From: Hymenobacter cyanobacteriorum
GTDB taxonomy: Bacteria; Bacteroidota; Bacteroidia; Cytophagales; Hymenobacteraceae
Direction: 5' to 3'
DNA: 64,000 nt
Assembly (NCBI RefSeq): GCF_022631375.1
Contig: NZ_JALBGC010000001.1
Coordinates: 124,001-188,000 of the forward strand
The position numbers were made by a program, and so were the translations under genes. This document shows, in pieces, positions 1-8,480 of the stretch (position 1 is its first letter; each line of letters begins with the position of its first letter). The notes beneath the pieces are model-generated. The model had not been told where the DNA came from. It did not search any database and worked only from the letters and a program-made list of their open reading frames with translations.

Positions 1-1
1 T

Positions 2-457
2 GAAGTCAAAATCAACAACGTGCAGATGGGCAGCGTGAGCGGCGGCGGGCGCTACGACAACCTCACCGGCTCGTTCGGGCTGCCGGGCGTGTCGGGCGTG
101 GGCTTCTCATTCGGCGTGGATAGATTATACGACTGCCTGGAGGCGCTGGACCTGTTCACCGTGACGGGCGAAACGCCAACCCGCTGCCTCATCACCCACT
201 TCGACGCGGAGAGCGGCCGAGCGGCCCTGCCACTGCTGGCGCAGCTACGCGCCGCCGGCATACCGGCCGAGCTCTACCCCGATGCCAAAAAGCTGGGCGT
301 GCAGTTCAAATACGCCGATGCCAAGGGCATTCCGCTGGTCCTCATCATGGGCCCGGAGGAAGTAGCGGCCGGCGTAGTGAAGGTCAAAATCATGCAAACC
401 GGCGTGGAGCGCGTGCTCCCGCTGGGCGAAGTGGTAGCGGCCCTCACGGCGGAGTAA
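2..457 (+). CDS. hisS: Histidyl-tRNA synthetase, C-terminal part (partial)
   Basis: The reading frame is open from the first bases of the window, so the start lies outside and only about 151 residues are seen. The enzyme charges tRNA-His with histidine in the cytoplasm. Visible parts are the end of the class II catalytic core, with the glycine-rich GGGRYDNL stretch and the motif 3 region GVGFSFGVDRL, followed by the anticodon-binding domain from about residue 50 of the visible part (RCLITHFD... to the end). The domain ends at a normal place, so the gene looks intact at its 3' end. A long palindromic repeat begins 23 bp after the stop. Identification is firm; only the missing N-terminus limits it. 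Confidence 0.93.
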   Translation, partial: EVKINNVQMGSVSGGGRYDNLTGSFGLPGVSGVGFSFGVDRLYDCLEALDLFTVTGETPTRCLITHFDAESGRAALPLLAQLRAAGIPAELYPDAKKLGVQFKYADAKGIPLVLIMGPEEVAAGVVKVKIMQTGVERVLPLGEVVAALTAE

Positions 458-480
458 GTACTTAGCCAGCCCAAAAACAG

Positions 481-575
481 GAACGTCATGCTGAGCTTGT
501 CGAAGCATCTCTACCGCGTAAGTAATTCATTTACTACTGCGGTATAGACGCTTCGACAAGCTCAGCATGACGTTC
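481..575. repeat. Family A palindromic repeat, copy 1
   Basis: The left arm starting GAACGTCATGCTGAGC is repeated exactly, in reverse complement, by the right arm ending GCTCAGCATGACGTTC. The outer 26 bp pair perfectly; the next 11 bp pair imperfectly around an AT-richer loop. There is no T-run, so it is not a classical terminator. It separates hisS from the convergent T9SS cargo gene. Confidence 0.9.
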
Positions 576-595
576 TGCTTTTTTCCTTCCTGTCT

Positions 596-2308
596 TTATT
601 CCACCACCACGCGCCGGCTCACCTCCTGCCCGTCCATAGTGGCCCGCAGCACATACAGCCCCACCGGCAGCCCGCGCAGCGACAGTGGCATTGCCGCATC
701 CGCAAACGCGCGCACCAGCCGGCCCTGGCCATCATATAGGTGCAGGCCGGTGGGCCGGTCGGCCGCCGGGAATTGCAGCTTCAGTTCCGTAGCAGCCGGG
801 TTGGGATATACTACGAAGCCCAATGCCTCAGCGGCGCGCTCGCTACTGAGTAGCGTACCGGAGTTCTGCATGCGGCCCGCGACGATATCGCGCCCCGTGG
901 GAGCCGCACCGGGCGACGACCAGTACACCTGCACAGAGCCGTTGGGCTGGCCCACGGGCACGTAATCAAGCTCATAAGGACGGTTGTCGGCCACCGAATG
1001 AAGGATAACGCCGGGGGCCGCGAACGCGAGGCTGCCGGTGGGCAGGATTTTCTGGGCGCGGAAATTGGCCGCATTAGTATCGGTGCTGTAGAAGGCCATG
1101 ACCGAGCCGTTGTCGGAAGGTGCGAGCTTGGGCCGGGGATAAGCGGCCGACAAAGAATAAACGGGCACGCCGTTGGGGTCCCAGGCCAGAGCACCGGCAG
1201 CGTCGATTTTTTGAGCGTAACACTTGTAATCGAAACTACCCGAGCCGCCGCGGGCGTCCTCCCAAATCATCCACAGCGCGTTGTTGTGCCAGATGGCGTA
1301 GGGGTTGGTTTGATAGGCCGGGTCGGTGCTTAGGGCCACGTAGCCCGCACCGGCCCAGCCCAGCGCGCCCGAGGGCAGCACCTTCGACACCAGCGGGTCG
1401 CCGCCGTTCGACGTCCAGGCCACGTAGAGGTTACCGGCCGGGTCGATGAGGGGCTGCCAGTCGGAGCCGCGCCCCGACGCCCCACCGGCTGAAATCGTAG
1501 TGTAGTTGGCCCAGGTGGCGGCACCGGCCGCGCTGAAGTGCTGGGCATAAATGGGCGAGCTAAACCCGCCGGCGCTGGCCACCATATAAAAGCCGTCGGC
1601 CCCGTCGCTCACCGTGTGGTAATAATCGGAAGCGAAAATGCTGTTGGGCGATACCACCACCTGCCGGTCGTTGTTGGGGTAGCTCAGCACGCCGGTCGGG
1701 CCGATTTTATTGAAGGTGAAGCGAGCGCTGCCGCCGTTCAGGGCCAGGGCGTGGGTGATGGTGGCGCCCGTGCTGGTGGGCACAATGTTGAGCCCCTGCT
1801 CGCTTTCGTAGATGACCGTGGGCAGCGTGCGGTAGGCCACCACCGTGGGAATGGACCATTGCTGGTCGCCGTTGGCGCTGTAGAACTGGCAGCGCACGGT
1901 GTCGCCGCCCACGCCAAACGCCCCCTGCACCCAGGCCACCAGGTAGCCGTACTGCCAAGGGACCACCTTCATCCCAAAAATGTCGCGGCTGCCGGTTTGG
2001 AACAGGCGCTTGCCGTTGGCCGCCAGCAGCGGCACCCCGGCTGCGTTCAGGTGCTGGGCGTAGATGCCGGTGCCGAGGCCGGAATTATTGCCATTGCGCT
2101 TGTCAATCCAGACCACGAAGGAGCCGCCCGCGCCATCGGCCACGGCCTGCACGCCAAACTGGTTGCCGGGCGCATTGCTCACGAATTGCGAAGCGGCCGG
2201 CGTGGTGGAAAACTGCGCCCGGGCCGGGCCGGCCAGCAGCCCAAGCAGCAGCAGCCCCCAATGATACGGAAGCCGCAAAAAGAGTCGGAAAAAAGAAGGT
2301 GTTTCCAT
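596..2308 (-). CDS. Secreted protein with type A T9SS sorting domain
   Basis: 570 residues. The N-terminus has a signal peptide (hydrophobic LLLLGLLAG, then cleavage near ARA-QFS). The body is a repeated beta-rich region with WxD-type motifs (SFVVWIDKRNG, YVAWTSNGGD, MIWEDARGG), like beta-propeller surface proteins that carry no enzyme signature. The last 75 or so residues match a type A Por-secretion C-terminal domain: VYPNPAATELKLQF, then GLYVLRATMDGQEVSRRVVVE-like strands. Such domains direct proteins through the type IX system to the cell surface. The substrate or role of the body is not recognisable. It is convergent with hisS, and an AT-rich 150 bp leader separates it from hutH. Confidence 0.85.
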   Translation of the reverse strand: METPSFFRLFLRLPYHWGLLLLGLLAGPARAQFSTTPAASQFVSNAPGNQFGVQAVADGAGGSFVVWIDKRNGNNSGLGTGIYAQHLNAAGVPLLAANGKRLFQTGSRDIFGMKVVPWQYGYLVAWVQGAFGVGGDTVRCQFYSANGDQQWSIPTVVAYRTLPTVIYESEQGLNIVPTSTGATITHALALNGGSARFTFNKIGPTGVLSYPNNDRQVVVSPNSIFASDYYHTVSDGADGFYMVASAGGFSSPIYAQHFSAAGAATWANYTTISAGGASGRGSDWQPLIDPAGNLYVAWTSNGGDPLVSKVLPSGALGWAGAGYVALSTDPAYQTNPYAIWHNNALWMIWEDARGGSGSFDYKCYAQKIDAAGALAWDPNGVPVYSLSAAYPRPKLAPSDNGSVMAFYSTDTNAANFRAQKILPTGSLAFAAPGVILHSVADNRPYELDYVPVGQPNGSVQVYWSSPGAAPTGRDIVAGRMQNSGTLLSSERAAEALGFVVYPNPAATELKLQFPAADRPTGLHLYDGQGRLVRAFADAAMPLSLRGLPVGLYVLRATMDGQEVSRRVVVE

Positions 2309-2460
2309 AGTTTTAAGCAGAAAGAGGTGAGAAAAGCGCGGCCCCGGGTGGGAAACCAGCTACAATATACCACATATCATATATTAATCAGCCGCCTGAA
2401 AGCATGCAAAGACCCAATGCGCTATCGTGCCCTACGGTGGGCGGGCTGCCGAAATACCCC

Positions 2461-2468
2461 TAGTTTTG
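2461..2468 (+). promoter_or_regulatory. Promoter -7 element for hutH
   Basis: TAGTTTTG matches the Bacteroidota -7 consensus TAnnTTTG exactly and lies 32 bp before the hutH ATG. No clear TTG-type -33 element is seen. The call rests on the motif and its position. Confidence 0.55.
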
Positions 2469-2500
2469 CAGCCACCCCCAACCCACCCGTTTCCCCCGCA

Positions 2501-4003
2501 ATGCCCACCCACATTATTTCGCCCGCGCAGCCCCTCACCCTGGCCGCGCTGGCCACCCTGCTGGCCGACGGCCGCCCCGTGCAGCTCGGCGACGACGCCA
2601 AAGCTCAGATTGCCGCCTGCCACGCCTACCTGCACCAGCGCCTGGCCCACGACGACAAGCCGATTTACGGCATCAACACCGGCTTCGGCTCCTTATACAA
2701 CGTGGGCATCGCGCCCGACGAGCGCGCCCAGCTGCAGGTAAACCTGATGATGTCGCACGCCTGCGGCACCGGGGCCGAAGTACCACAGTACCTGGTGCGC
2801 CTCATGCTGTTCCTCAAGGCCCAGAGCCTGAGCTACGGCCACAGCGGCGTGCAGCCCGCCACCGCCGAGCGGCTGGTAGCCATGTACAACCGCGAGCTGC
2901 TGCCCGTGGTGTACGAGCAGGGCAGCCTGGGCGCGAGCGGCGACCTGGCCCCGCTGGCTCACCTCTGCCTGCCGCTGCTGGGCCTGGGCGATGTGAACTA
3001 TCAGGGGTATCGACTTAAAGCCGCTGACGCCATGAGCTTGTTCAGCTGGGAGCCGCTGGCGCTGCAGGCCAAAGAAGGCCTGGCCCTGCTGAACGGCACC
3101 CAGTTCATGCTGGCCTACGCCGTGGATGGCGTGCTGCGCGCCCAGCGCCTGGCCGATGCGGCCGACGTCATCGGCGCGCTTTCGACCGAAGCCTTTGGCG
3201 GCTGCACCGACCCGTTCAACGAAAACCTGCACCGCATCCGGCCGCACGCCGGGCAGGTACTGGTGGCCAAGCGGTTGCGTGGGCTGCTGGCCGGCTCGGA
3301 GCTGCAGACGCTGCCGCGCCACGCCGTGCAGGACCCCTACTCCTTCCGCTGCCAGCCGCAGGTGCACGGGGCCTCGCGCGATGCGCTGGCCTACGTGGCC
3401 CAGGTGGTGGAAACCGAGTGCAACTCCGTGACCGACAACCCCAACATCTTCCCCGACGAAGACCTGATACTAAGCGGCGGCAACTTCCACGGCCAGCCGC
3501 TGGCCCTGGCGCTCGACCACCTGGCAGTGGCCGTGGCCGAGCTGGGCAGCATCTCGGAACGCCGCACCTACCAGCTGATTTCGGGCCAGCGCGGCCTGCC
3601 CACCTACCTGGTGGCCGAGCCCGGCCTGAACTCGGGCCTGATGATTCCGCAGTACACCGCCGCCGGCATCGTGAGCCAGAACAAGCAGCTCTGCACGCCG
3701 GCGTCGGTCGACAGTATCGTGAGCAGCAACGGCCAGGAAGACCACGTGAGCATGGGCGCCAACGCCGCCACCAAGAGCCGCCGCGTGCTCGACAACGCCG
3801 AGCAGGTGCTGGGCATTGAGCTACTCACGGCTTGCCAGGCGCTGGCCTTCCGCCGGCCAGCCCGCAGCTCGGCCGCGCTCGAAGCGGTGTATGCGGCCTT
3901 CCGCCAAGAAGTGGAATTTGTGGGCCGCGACCGAGTGCTTTATCCCGACCTGCACCAAGCCGCCGCCTTCGTCCGTAAGTTTGACTGGGCGGGGGTGCTG
4001 TAG
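2501..4003 (+). CDS. hutH: Histidine ammonia-lyase
   Basis: 500 residues, the usual length for the family. The enzyme removes ammonia from L-histidine to give trans-urocanate, the first step of histidine breakdown. The self-forming MIO electrophile comes from Ala145-Ser146-Gly147 in GSLGASGDLAPLAHL. Also present are YGINTGFG near residue 58, the QDPYSFRCQPQVHG stretch, the conserved NSVTDNPN segment and the QEDHVSM region. The ATG at 2501 is chosen because homology begins there and a TAnnTTTG element lies just upstream; the frame stays open far upstream but that part reads antisense through the neighbouring gene. No hutU, hutI or hutG neighbour is present, so the rest of the pathway must be elsewhere. 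Confidence 0.95.
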   Translation: MPTHIISPAQPLTLAALATLLADGRPVQLGDDAKAQIAACHAYLHQRLAHDDKPIYGINTGFGSLYNVGIAPDERAQLQVNLMMSHACGTGAEVPQYLVRLMLFLKAQSLSYGHSGVQPATAERLVAMYNRELLPVVYEQGSLGASGDLAPLAHLCLPLLGLGDVNYQGYRLKAADAMSLFSWEPLALQAKEGLALLNGTQFMLAYAVDGVLRAQRLADAADVIGALSTEAFGGCTDPFNENLHRIRPHAGQVLVAKRLRGLLAGSELQTLPRHAVQDPYSFRCQPQVHGASRDALAYVAQVVETECNSVTDNPNIFPDEDLILSGGNFHGQPLALALDHLAVAVAELGSISERRTYQLISGQRGLPTYLVAEPGLNSGLMIPQYTAAGIVSQNKQLCTPASVDSIVSSNGQEDHVSMGANAATKSRRVLDNAEQVLGIELLTACQALAFRRPARSSAALEAVYAAFRQEVEFVGRDRVLYPDLHQAAAFVRKFDWAGVL

Positions 4004-4131
4004 CGCCAACTTTGCAGTCCGCGTCCCCACGCCGCCAGTTCGTTTCGAGACGCGAACTACAAACTGCGCGCTACCGCCCATCCAGAGACGCGATTTTGGC
4101 CGGTGGCGCGTTAATGCCGCAACTGCTGCTT

Positions 4132-6123
4132 ATGAGACTTTTGAAGTATTGCTTTTTCGTCACGATGCTGCTGTGGATGGCAGGAACTGGTGTCGTGCGG
4201 GCGCAGTCCTGCGTCAGCTCCAACCCACCCGCATGCACGTTTGAGCTTATTGATGATAATGGCTTGTCAGTAAATGCCCTATGCGTCGGAAAGCGGGTCA
4301 AATTCCAGCCCTGTGCAAGTCGCGACAGTCGTATTTATAAGAATGATATTCGCTATGGCGTCCTTCCCGGTGTTGGCACCACCTTCATCAATTCTACTCC
4401 GCTCACCTGTACGCCAAACCAAATTTATCCGGCCTACTACACGCCCACTCTCGCCGATGTAGGCATGGTGACCGTGTCGGAGCTTACGAACGACAACGGC
4501 AGTAAATATTACATCCGCACTTTCCGGGTCTACGACACCACGCCGCCGCCCTTCACCATCGCGCCCTGTCCCACCGGCTCGGCGTTGGTCACAGTTACGG
4601 ATACTAAATTCGATTCTTACCTGGTACAGGCGGGCAGCGGCGTTCCGCAGGCCATTACCCGAAATCAGCCAACTGTTTTATCCCTGCCGCCCGGCACGAC
4701 GACCATCACCGTAAACGGCCGCTACGCCGTGCCGGAAGTGTGCGAAGGCGTGAACACCCAACCCATTCGGGCGGCCGCCGCGCCGGTCAAGCCAGTCTTC
4801 AGCAGCCTCACGCTGGCCGGGCCGTTGCCTGGTGGTGCAGCCACGCTCATCGTTAGCCAATTACCGGCCGATTACCAATACACCCTGCAAATTGCCGACG
4901 GCAGCGCCCCCGGCGGCTTTCGCGACGTGGTGCCAGTAGCCCCGGGCAGCACCAGCCTCAGCCTGCCGGCCCCCGCGGCGGGCTGCTACCGGCTGGCGCG
5001 CACCGACTTGTGCGGCACCAGCCCCGATGCTTCGCCCCTCATCTGCACCCTTAGCCTGAGCGGCACCTCCAGCAACAACCGCAACCAACTGCTGCTGGCC
5101 GATGCCGGCTCGGGCAACACGTATTCCGTGACGCGCAACGGGCAGGCTATTACCACGCTCACCCCCATTCTCGGCGGGCTGGAAGATGCCGACGTGCAGT
5201 GCGGCAGCAAGTACACCTACGTGGTGACGGCCCGGCAGCCCGGCGGCGGCGATGCTGTTTCGAACCCGGTGATTATCACCACCGTGTCGGCACTGCCGCC
5301 GCAGCAGCCCAGGCTGGTAGCCAGCTTTAACCTGCGCAACGTGGTGGAACTGACGCCGCTGCTCACGCCCCCGGCCCTACCGGCCGGCAGCAGCCTGCGC
5401 TACTTCCGTACCACTGGCATCACGACGACCGATTTCGGCACCGCTACTACCCTGCGTGCCCCCCGCGACTCGGCCGAACTGGAAGTTTTGCGTGCTGCCC
5501 TGCCCTGCTACACCGTGCGCCTGCTCGACGTATGCGGCAATGCCTCGCCGGTAAGTGCGCCAGCCTGCCCCAGCTTGCTTACGGCCACCGCCGCCGGCCC
5601 CGATGGCACCGCCGCCGACCTCACCTGGACGCCGTTCAGCGGGCCCGAACCCAGCCAGCCGGCTATATACACGCTGCAGCGCCTGAACCCCGATGGCACC
5701 GTGCGCAGCACCCAGCCCGTGAATGGCAGCACCTATTCCGACCTCGCCACCACCAACGACCAAACCATCCGCTACCGCCTGCAAATCAGCGGGGCGGGGT
5801 TGCCAGCCGGCATGTTCAGCTATTCCAATGTGGCCAGCGTGACGCGGCAGCCGAGCCTCACCATTCCCACCGCCTTCACGCCCAACGGCGACGGCCTGAA
5901 CGATGTGCTCGAAGTGAAAGGCCGCTTTCTGGGCAACTACACGTTTGTGGTAGTCGACCGCAATGGGCAGGAGGTTTTCCGGGGCACGCAGCGCAGCGAC
6001 GTGTGGGACGGCCGCATTGCCGGCCGCGCCCCCGTGCTCGGCAGCTACGTGTGGCGCTTCCAACAGCCGTCCGACGACGGTCAACCGTTTGTGCGCTCGG
6101 GCGCGGTCACGATTTTGAAGTAA
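4132..6123 (+). CDS. Secreted protein with gliding-motility (type B) T9SS C-terminal domain
   Basis: 663 residues from the ATG at 4132, chosen because it starts a clean signal peptide (RLLKYCFFVTMLLWMAG, cleavage near VRA-QSC); an in-frame ATG at 4114 is an alternative. The middle is a series of Ig or fibronectin-like beta modules with paired cysteines. Residues from about 576 form the gliding-motility-associated C-terminal domain: IPTAFTPNGDGLNDVLE, a VVDRNGQEVF strand, the SDVWDGR turn and GSYVWRF. This type B signal attaches proteins to the outer surface through T9SS. It follows hutH by 128 bp, with a near-consensus CAACTTTG at 4007. Binding partner unknown. Confidence 0.85.
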   Translation: MRLLKYCFFVTMLLWMAGTGVVRAQSCVSSNPPACTFELIDDNGLSVNALCVGKRVKFQPCASRDSRIYKNDIRYGVLPGVGTTFINSTPLTCTPNQIYPAYYTPTLADVGMVTVSELTNDNGSKYYIRTFRVYDTTPPPFTIAPCPTGSALVTVTDTKFDSYLVQAGSGVPQAITRNQPTVLSLPPGTTTITVNGRYAVPEVCEGVNTQPIRAAAAPVKPVFSSLTLAGPLPGGAATLIVSQLPADYQYTLQIADGSAPGGFRDVVPVAPGSTSLSLPAPAAGCYRLARTDLCGTSPDASPLICTLSLSGTSSNNRNQLLLADAGSGNTYSVTRNGQAITTLTPILGGLEDADVQCGSKYTYVVTARQPGGGDAVSNPVIITTVSALPPQQPRLVASFNLRNVVELTPLLTPPALPAGSSLRYFRTTGITTTDFGTATTLRAPRDSAELEVLRAALPCYTVRLLDVCGNASPVSAPACPSLLTATAAGPDGTAADLTWTPFSGPEPSQPAIYTLQRLNPDGTVRSTQPVNGSTYSDLATTNDQTIRYRLQISGAGLPAGMFSYSNVASVTRQPSLTIPTAFTPNGDGLNDVLEVKGRFLGNYTFVVVDRNGQEVFRGTQRSDVWDGRIAGRAPVLGSYVWRFQQPSDDGQPFVRSGAVTILK

Positions 6124-6216
6124 AATCTGGCCCGCCCACCAACTTTGTGGGGAAATTCCGTATCCATTTACAGGGCCGGGCATCCTTTTGGGCCTGCCCG
6201 CTGTTCACAGGCTACG

Positions 6217-6243
6217 GACAACCAATAACTGACAACTAGCAAT
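6217..6243. repeat. Family B half-copy with 7-bp words
   Basis: ACAACCA-ATAACTG-ACAACTA-type words end directly at the ybaB start codon. It matches one arm of the copies before gldA (56600) and at 14126. No opposite arm is seen, so it looks like a truncated unit. Confidence 0.55.
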
Positions 6244-6582
6244 ATGGCATTCGATATCACCGGCATGATGGGCAAAGTGAAAGAGCTGCAGGACAAAATG
6301 CAGCAGGCCCAGCAGGAAATCCAGCACCTCACCGCTACGGGCGAAGCCGGCGGCGGCCTGGTGCGCGCCACGGCCAGCGGCCACCGTAAAATTCTCAAGC
6401 TCGAAATCGACGAAAGCCTGCTCACCCCGCAGGACCGCGACATGCTGGCCGACCTCGTGGTAGCTGCCGTGAACAAGGCCCTTGACGAAGCCGCCGAACT
6501 GGCCGCCCAGGAGCTGAAGCGCAAAACCAGCGGCCTGATGCCCAACGTGCCCGGCCTCGATTTGAGCGGTTTTGGGGCCTAA
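6244..6582 (+). CDS. ybaB: YbaB/EbfC family nucleoid-associated protein
   Basis: 112 residues. Small DNA-binding dimer that coats the nucleoid; in other bacteria it is often beside recR. The family pattern is clear: N-terminal helix MMGKVKELQDKMQQAQQEIQ, the central strand with VRATASGHRKILKLEID, then ESLLTPQDRDMLADLVVAAVNKALDEA and a C-terminal helix. The ATG at 6244 sits right after a 7-bp word repeat. The end overlaps the next ORF if that gene starts at the TTG at 6572, which hints at joint transcription. recR is not next to it here. Confidence 0.92.
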   Translation: MAFDITGMMGKVKELQDKMQQAQQEIQHLTATGEAGGGLVRATASGHRKILKLEIDESLLTPQDRDMLADLVVAAVNKALDEAAELAAQELKRKTSGLMPNVPGLDLSGFGA

Positions 6583-7624
6583 CGCTGCGGCCACCGGCGG
6601 CGCCTGCGCCGACGTGGCCATCGTCATTCTGAACTGGAACGGAGCGGGCTTTCTGGCCCGCTTCCTGCCGGGCGTGCTGGCCCACGCCGACGGCGCGCGC
6701 GTCATCGTGGCCGATAATGCGTCCACCGACGACTCCATCGAGCTGCTGGCCCGTGACTTTCCTACCGTGGAGTTGCTGCTGCTGGAGCGCAATTTCGGCT
6801 TCTGCGAAGGCTATAACCAGGCACTGGCGCAAGTCGACAGCCCGTTTTTCGTGCTGCTGAATTCCGATGTGGAAGTGACGCTGGGCTGGCTGCGCCCCCT
6901 GCGCGGCCTACTCGAAGCTAACCCGCGCATCGCCGCGGTGCAGCCAAAAGTATTAGCTCACGCCGACCCCACGCTGTTTGAGCACGCCGGCGGCGGGGGC
7001 GGCTACCTCGACCGCCTGGCTTACCCCTTCTGCCGCGGCCGCCTGTTCGACACGCTCGAAAAAGACCTCGGCCAGTACGACGACCCGCGCCCGGTGGCCT
7101 GGGCCAGCGGGGCCTGCGTGCTGTTGCGTCGCGCCGCCTGGCTGGAGCTGGGCGGCTTCGAGCCCGCTTTTTTCGCGCACATGGAGGAAATTGACTTCTG
7201 CTGGCGCCTGCAGAACGCAGGCCACGAAGTGTGGTATCACGGCGGCAGCGCCGTGCACCACGTGGGTGGTGGCACCCTGCCCAAAACCAACCCCCGCAAA
7301 ACCTACCTCAACTTCCGCAACGGCCTGGCGCTGCTCTACAAAAACGCCGCGCCCGGCGAGCTGCTCGGCCCTATGTTTCAGCGCCTCGTGCTCGATGGTG
7401 TAGCGGGGCTGCGCTTCCTGCTGGCTGGCGAGTTTGGAAACTTTCGGGCGGTGCTGCGGGCGCACTTCAGCTTCTATGGCAAGCTAGGCTACTGGCGCGC
7501 CCGGCGGGCCGCGGCGCGGCCTCACCTGCGCGTGCGCGACCGGACCGGGGTATACAACGGCAGCTTGGTGTGGGCGTATTTTGCCCGGGGCAAACGCAAG
7601 TTTTCAGAGCTGCGCCTGAAATAG
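6572..7624 (+). CDS. Glycosyltransferase family 2 protein
   Basis: About 350 residues of GT-A fold, a rhamnosyltransferase-like inverting enzyme that would extend a surface glycan at the inner membrane. Seen: VAIVILNWNG at the start, ADNASTDDS for nucleotide binding, the metal-binding NSDVE motif, a WASGACVLLRR segment, and EEIDFCWRLQNAGHEVWY, which is typical of this subfamily. The C-terminal part is basic and lacks a clear membrane span. The start is uncertain: a TTG at 6572 overlaps ybaB by 11 bp and a GTG at 6614 lies directly before the first strand. No sugar specificity can be read. Confidence 0.86.
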   Translation: MGPNAAATGGACADVAIVILNWNGAGFLARFLPGVLAHADGARVIVADNASTDDSIELLARDFPTVELLLLERNFGFCEGYNQALAQVDSPFFVLLNSDVEVTLGWLRPLRGLLEANPRIAAVQPKVLAHADPTLFEHAGGGGGYLDRLAYPFCRGRLFDTLEKDLGQYDDPRPVAWASGACVLLRRAAWLELGGFEPAFFAHMEEIDFCWRLQNAGHEVWYHGGSAVHHVGGGTLPKTNPRKTYLNFRNGLALLYKNAAPGELLGPMFQRLVLDGVAGLRFLLAGEFGNFRAVLRAHFSFYGKLGYWRARRAAARPHLRVRDRTGVYNGSLVWAYFARGKRKFSELRLK

Positions 7625-7634
7625 ATTACGGGCC

Positions 7635-7716
7635 GCTGTCATTCCGACGCAGAAGGAATCTGAACAAAGGTATTCTCACAAATTCACTCAGATTCCTCCT
7701 GCGTCGGAATGACAGC
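7635..7716. repeat. Palindromic repeat related to family A
   Basis: The arm GCTGTCATTCCGACGCAGAA is mirrored by a right arm ending GGAATGACAGC, with about 29 bp paired and one mismatch. It shares the CGCAGAAGGA core with the palindrome at 11369 and lacks a T-run. Confidence 0.85.
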
Positions 7717-7732
7717 AGCCCTTTTCCGAAGT

Positions 7733-7740
7733 TAAATTTG
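7733..7740 (+). promoter_or_regulatory. Promoter -7 element for the basic secreted peptide
   Basis: TAAATTTG fits TAnnTTTG and lies 30 bp before the ATG at 7771. Confidence 0.5.
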
Positions 7741-7770
7741 CCCCTCCGCCAATCCCGCTTCAATCTCAAA

Positions 7771-8082
7771 ATGAAAAAACCACTCCTCCTGCTCGTTGCC
7801 AGCCTTTTGCTGATTCTGACTTCGGTGGCCCCGGCAGCGGCGCAGTGGTTTCACCGCATCGGCCACGTGGCCAAGTCGAAAACCAAAAAATCGGAGCACT
7901 CCAACAAGCGCCTCAAGCACGCCGATAAGCACAAAACCAAGAAGCGCAACCCCAAGCACGACGAGCGCCAACGCCGCAGGGAGGCCAAGCGCCAAGAGAA
8001 GCGTCGCGCCGAAGGCCCGCGCCTGCAACCAGCCGCCAAGGAGCCAGAAGCTGCTCCCGAACTGGAGAAAACAACGCCGTAA
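7771..8082 (+). CDS. Small secreted Lys/Arg-rich protein, function unknown
   Basis: 103 residues. The ATG at 7771 is chosen because it begins a strong signal peptide (KKPLLLLVASLLLILTS, cleavage near AAA-QWF). The mature part is extremely basic: residues 35 to 85 are mainly Lys, Arg, His and Asn (KSKTKKSEHSNKRLKHADKH, then RQRRREAKRQEKRRAEG). A short acidic, proline-containing tail follows. No domain or enzyme motif is visible. A plausible role is binding to envelope polyanions such as LPS or extracellular DNA, but that is inference from charge only. It has its own promoter motif. Confidence 0.7.
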   Translation: MKKPLLLLVASLLLILTSVAPAAAQWFHRIGHVAKSKTKKSEHSNKRLKHADKHKTKKRNPKHDERQRRREAKRQEKRRAEGPRLQPAAKEPEAAPELEKTTP

Positions 8083-8100
8083 GTAGTTGGTAACGCGCTA

Positions 8101-8319
8101 CTACAAATCCCACACGGTGCTGCGCTGCTGGCGCATGGCCCGGCGCACGTTCATCCAGAATGCCCCGGCGAAATAGAGCACAATGGGCGAGCCAAACGTG
8201 AAAAAGGAAGCGTACACGAACGACAGCCGCACGCTGCGGGTGCTGAAACCCCACTTCTGGGCCAGGGCCGAGCAAAGGCCGAAAGACTGCGATTCGAGGT
8301 AGTCGGTGAAGCGTTTCAT
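8101..8319 (-). CDS. PspC-like small membrane protein
   Basis: 72 residues from the ATG at 8319. The pattern FTDYLESQSFGLCSALAQKWGFSTRSVRLSFVYASFFTFG with a following hydrophobic segment IVLYFAGAFWMN resembles PspC domain proteins: short, with an N-terminal amphipathic part and one or two membrane spans. In other bacteria PspC senses inner-membrane stress. No PspA or PspB neighbour is present. The family call is by motif resemblance. Confidence 0.7.
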   Translation of the reverse strand: MKRFTDYLESQSFGLCSALAQKWGFSTRSVRLSFVYASFFTFGSPIVLYFAGAFWMNVRRAMRQQRSTVWDL

Positions 8320-8480
8320 GAGCAAAATCGGCTAGCGAAAAACAGTTTACTTGGGCTAAGATAAGGCATTGGCCGGGCCAGGGCAAGCTGGGCAGTGTAA
8401 TTTCGCCGGCCCGGTTTCGACTAATTCAACGGATTTTTCGTTGTTAGGGCTGGATTTTATTTTCTGGTTTGCACGATTTG

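Noticed and set aside
1538..2500. A long frame in phase with hutH that would give an 821-residue protein
   Set aside because: The part before 2501 is the antisense of the T9SS cargo gene and of the leader; hutH homology starts at the ATG at 2501, right after a promoter motif.
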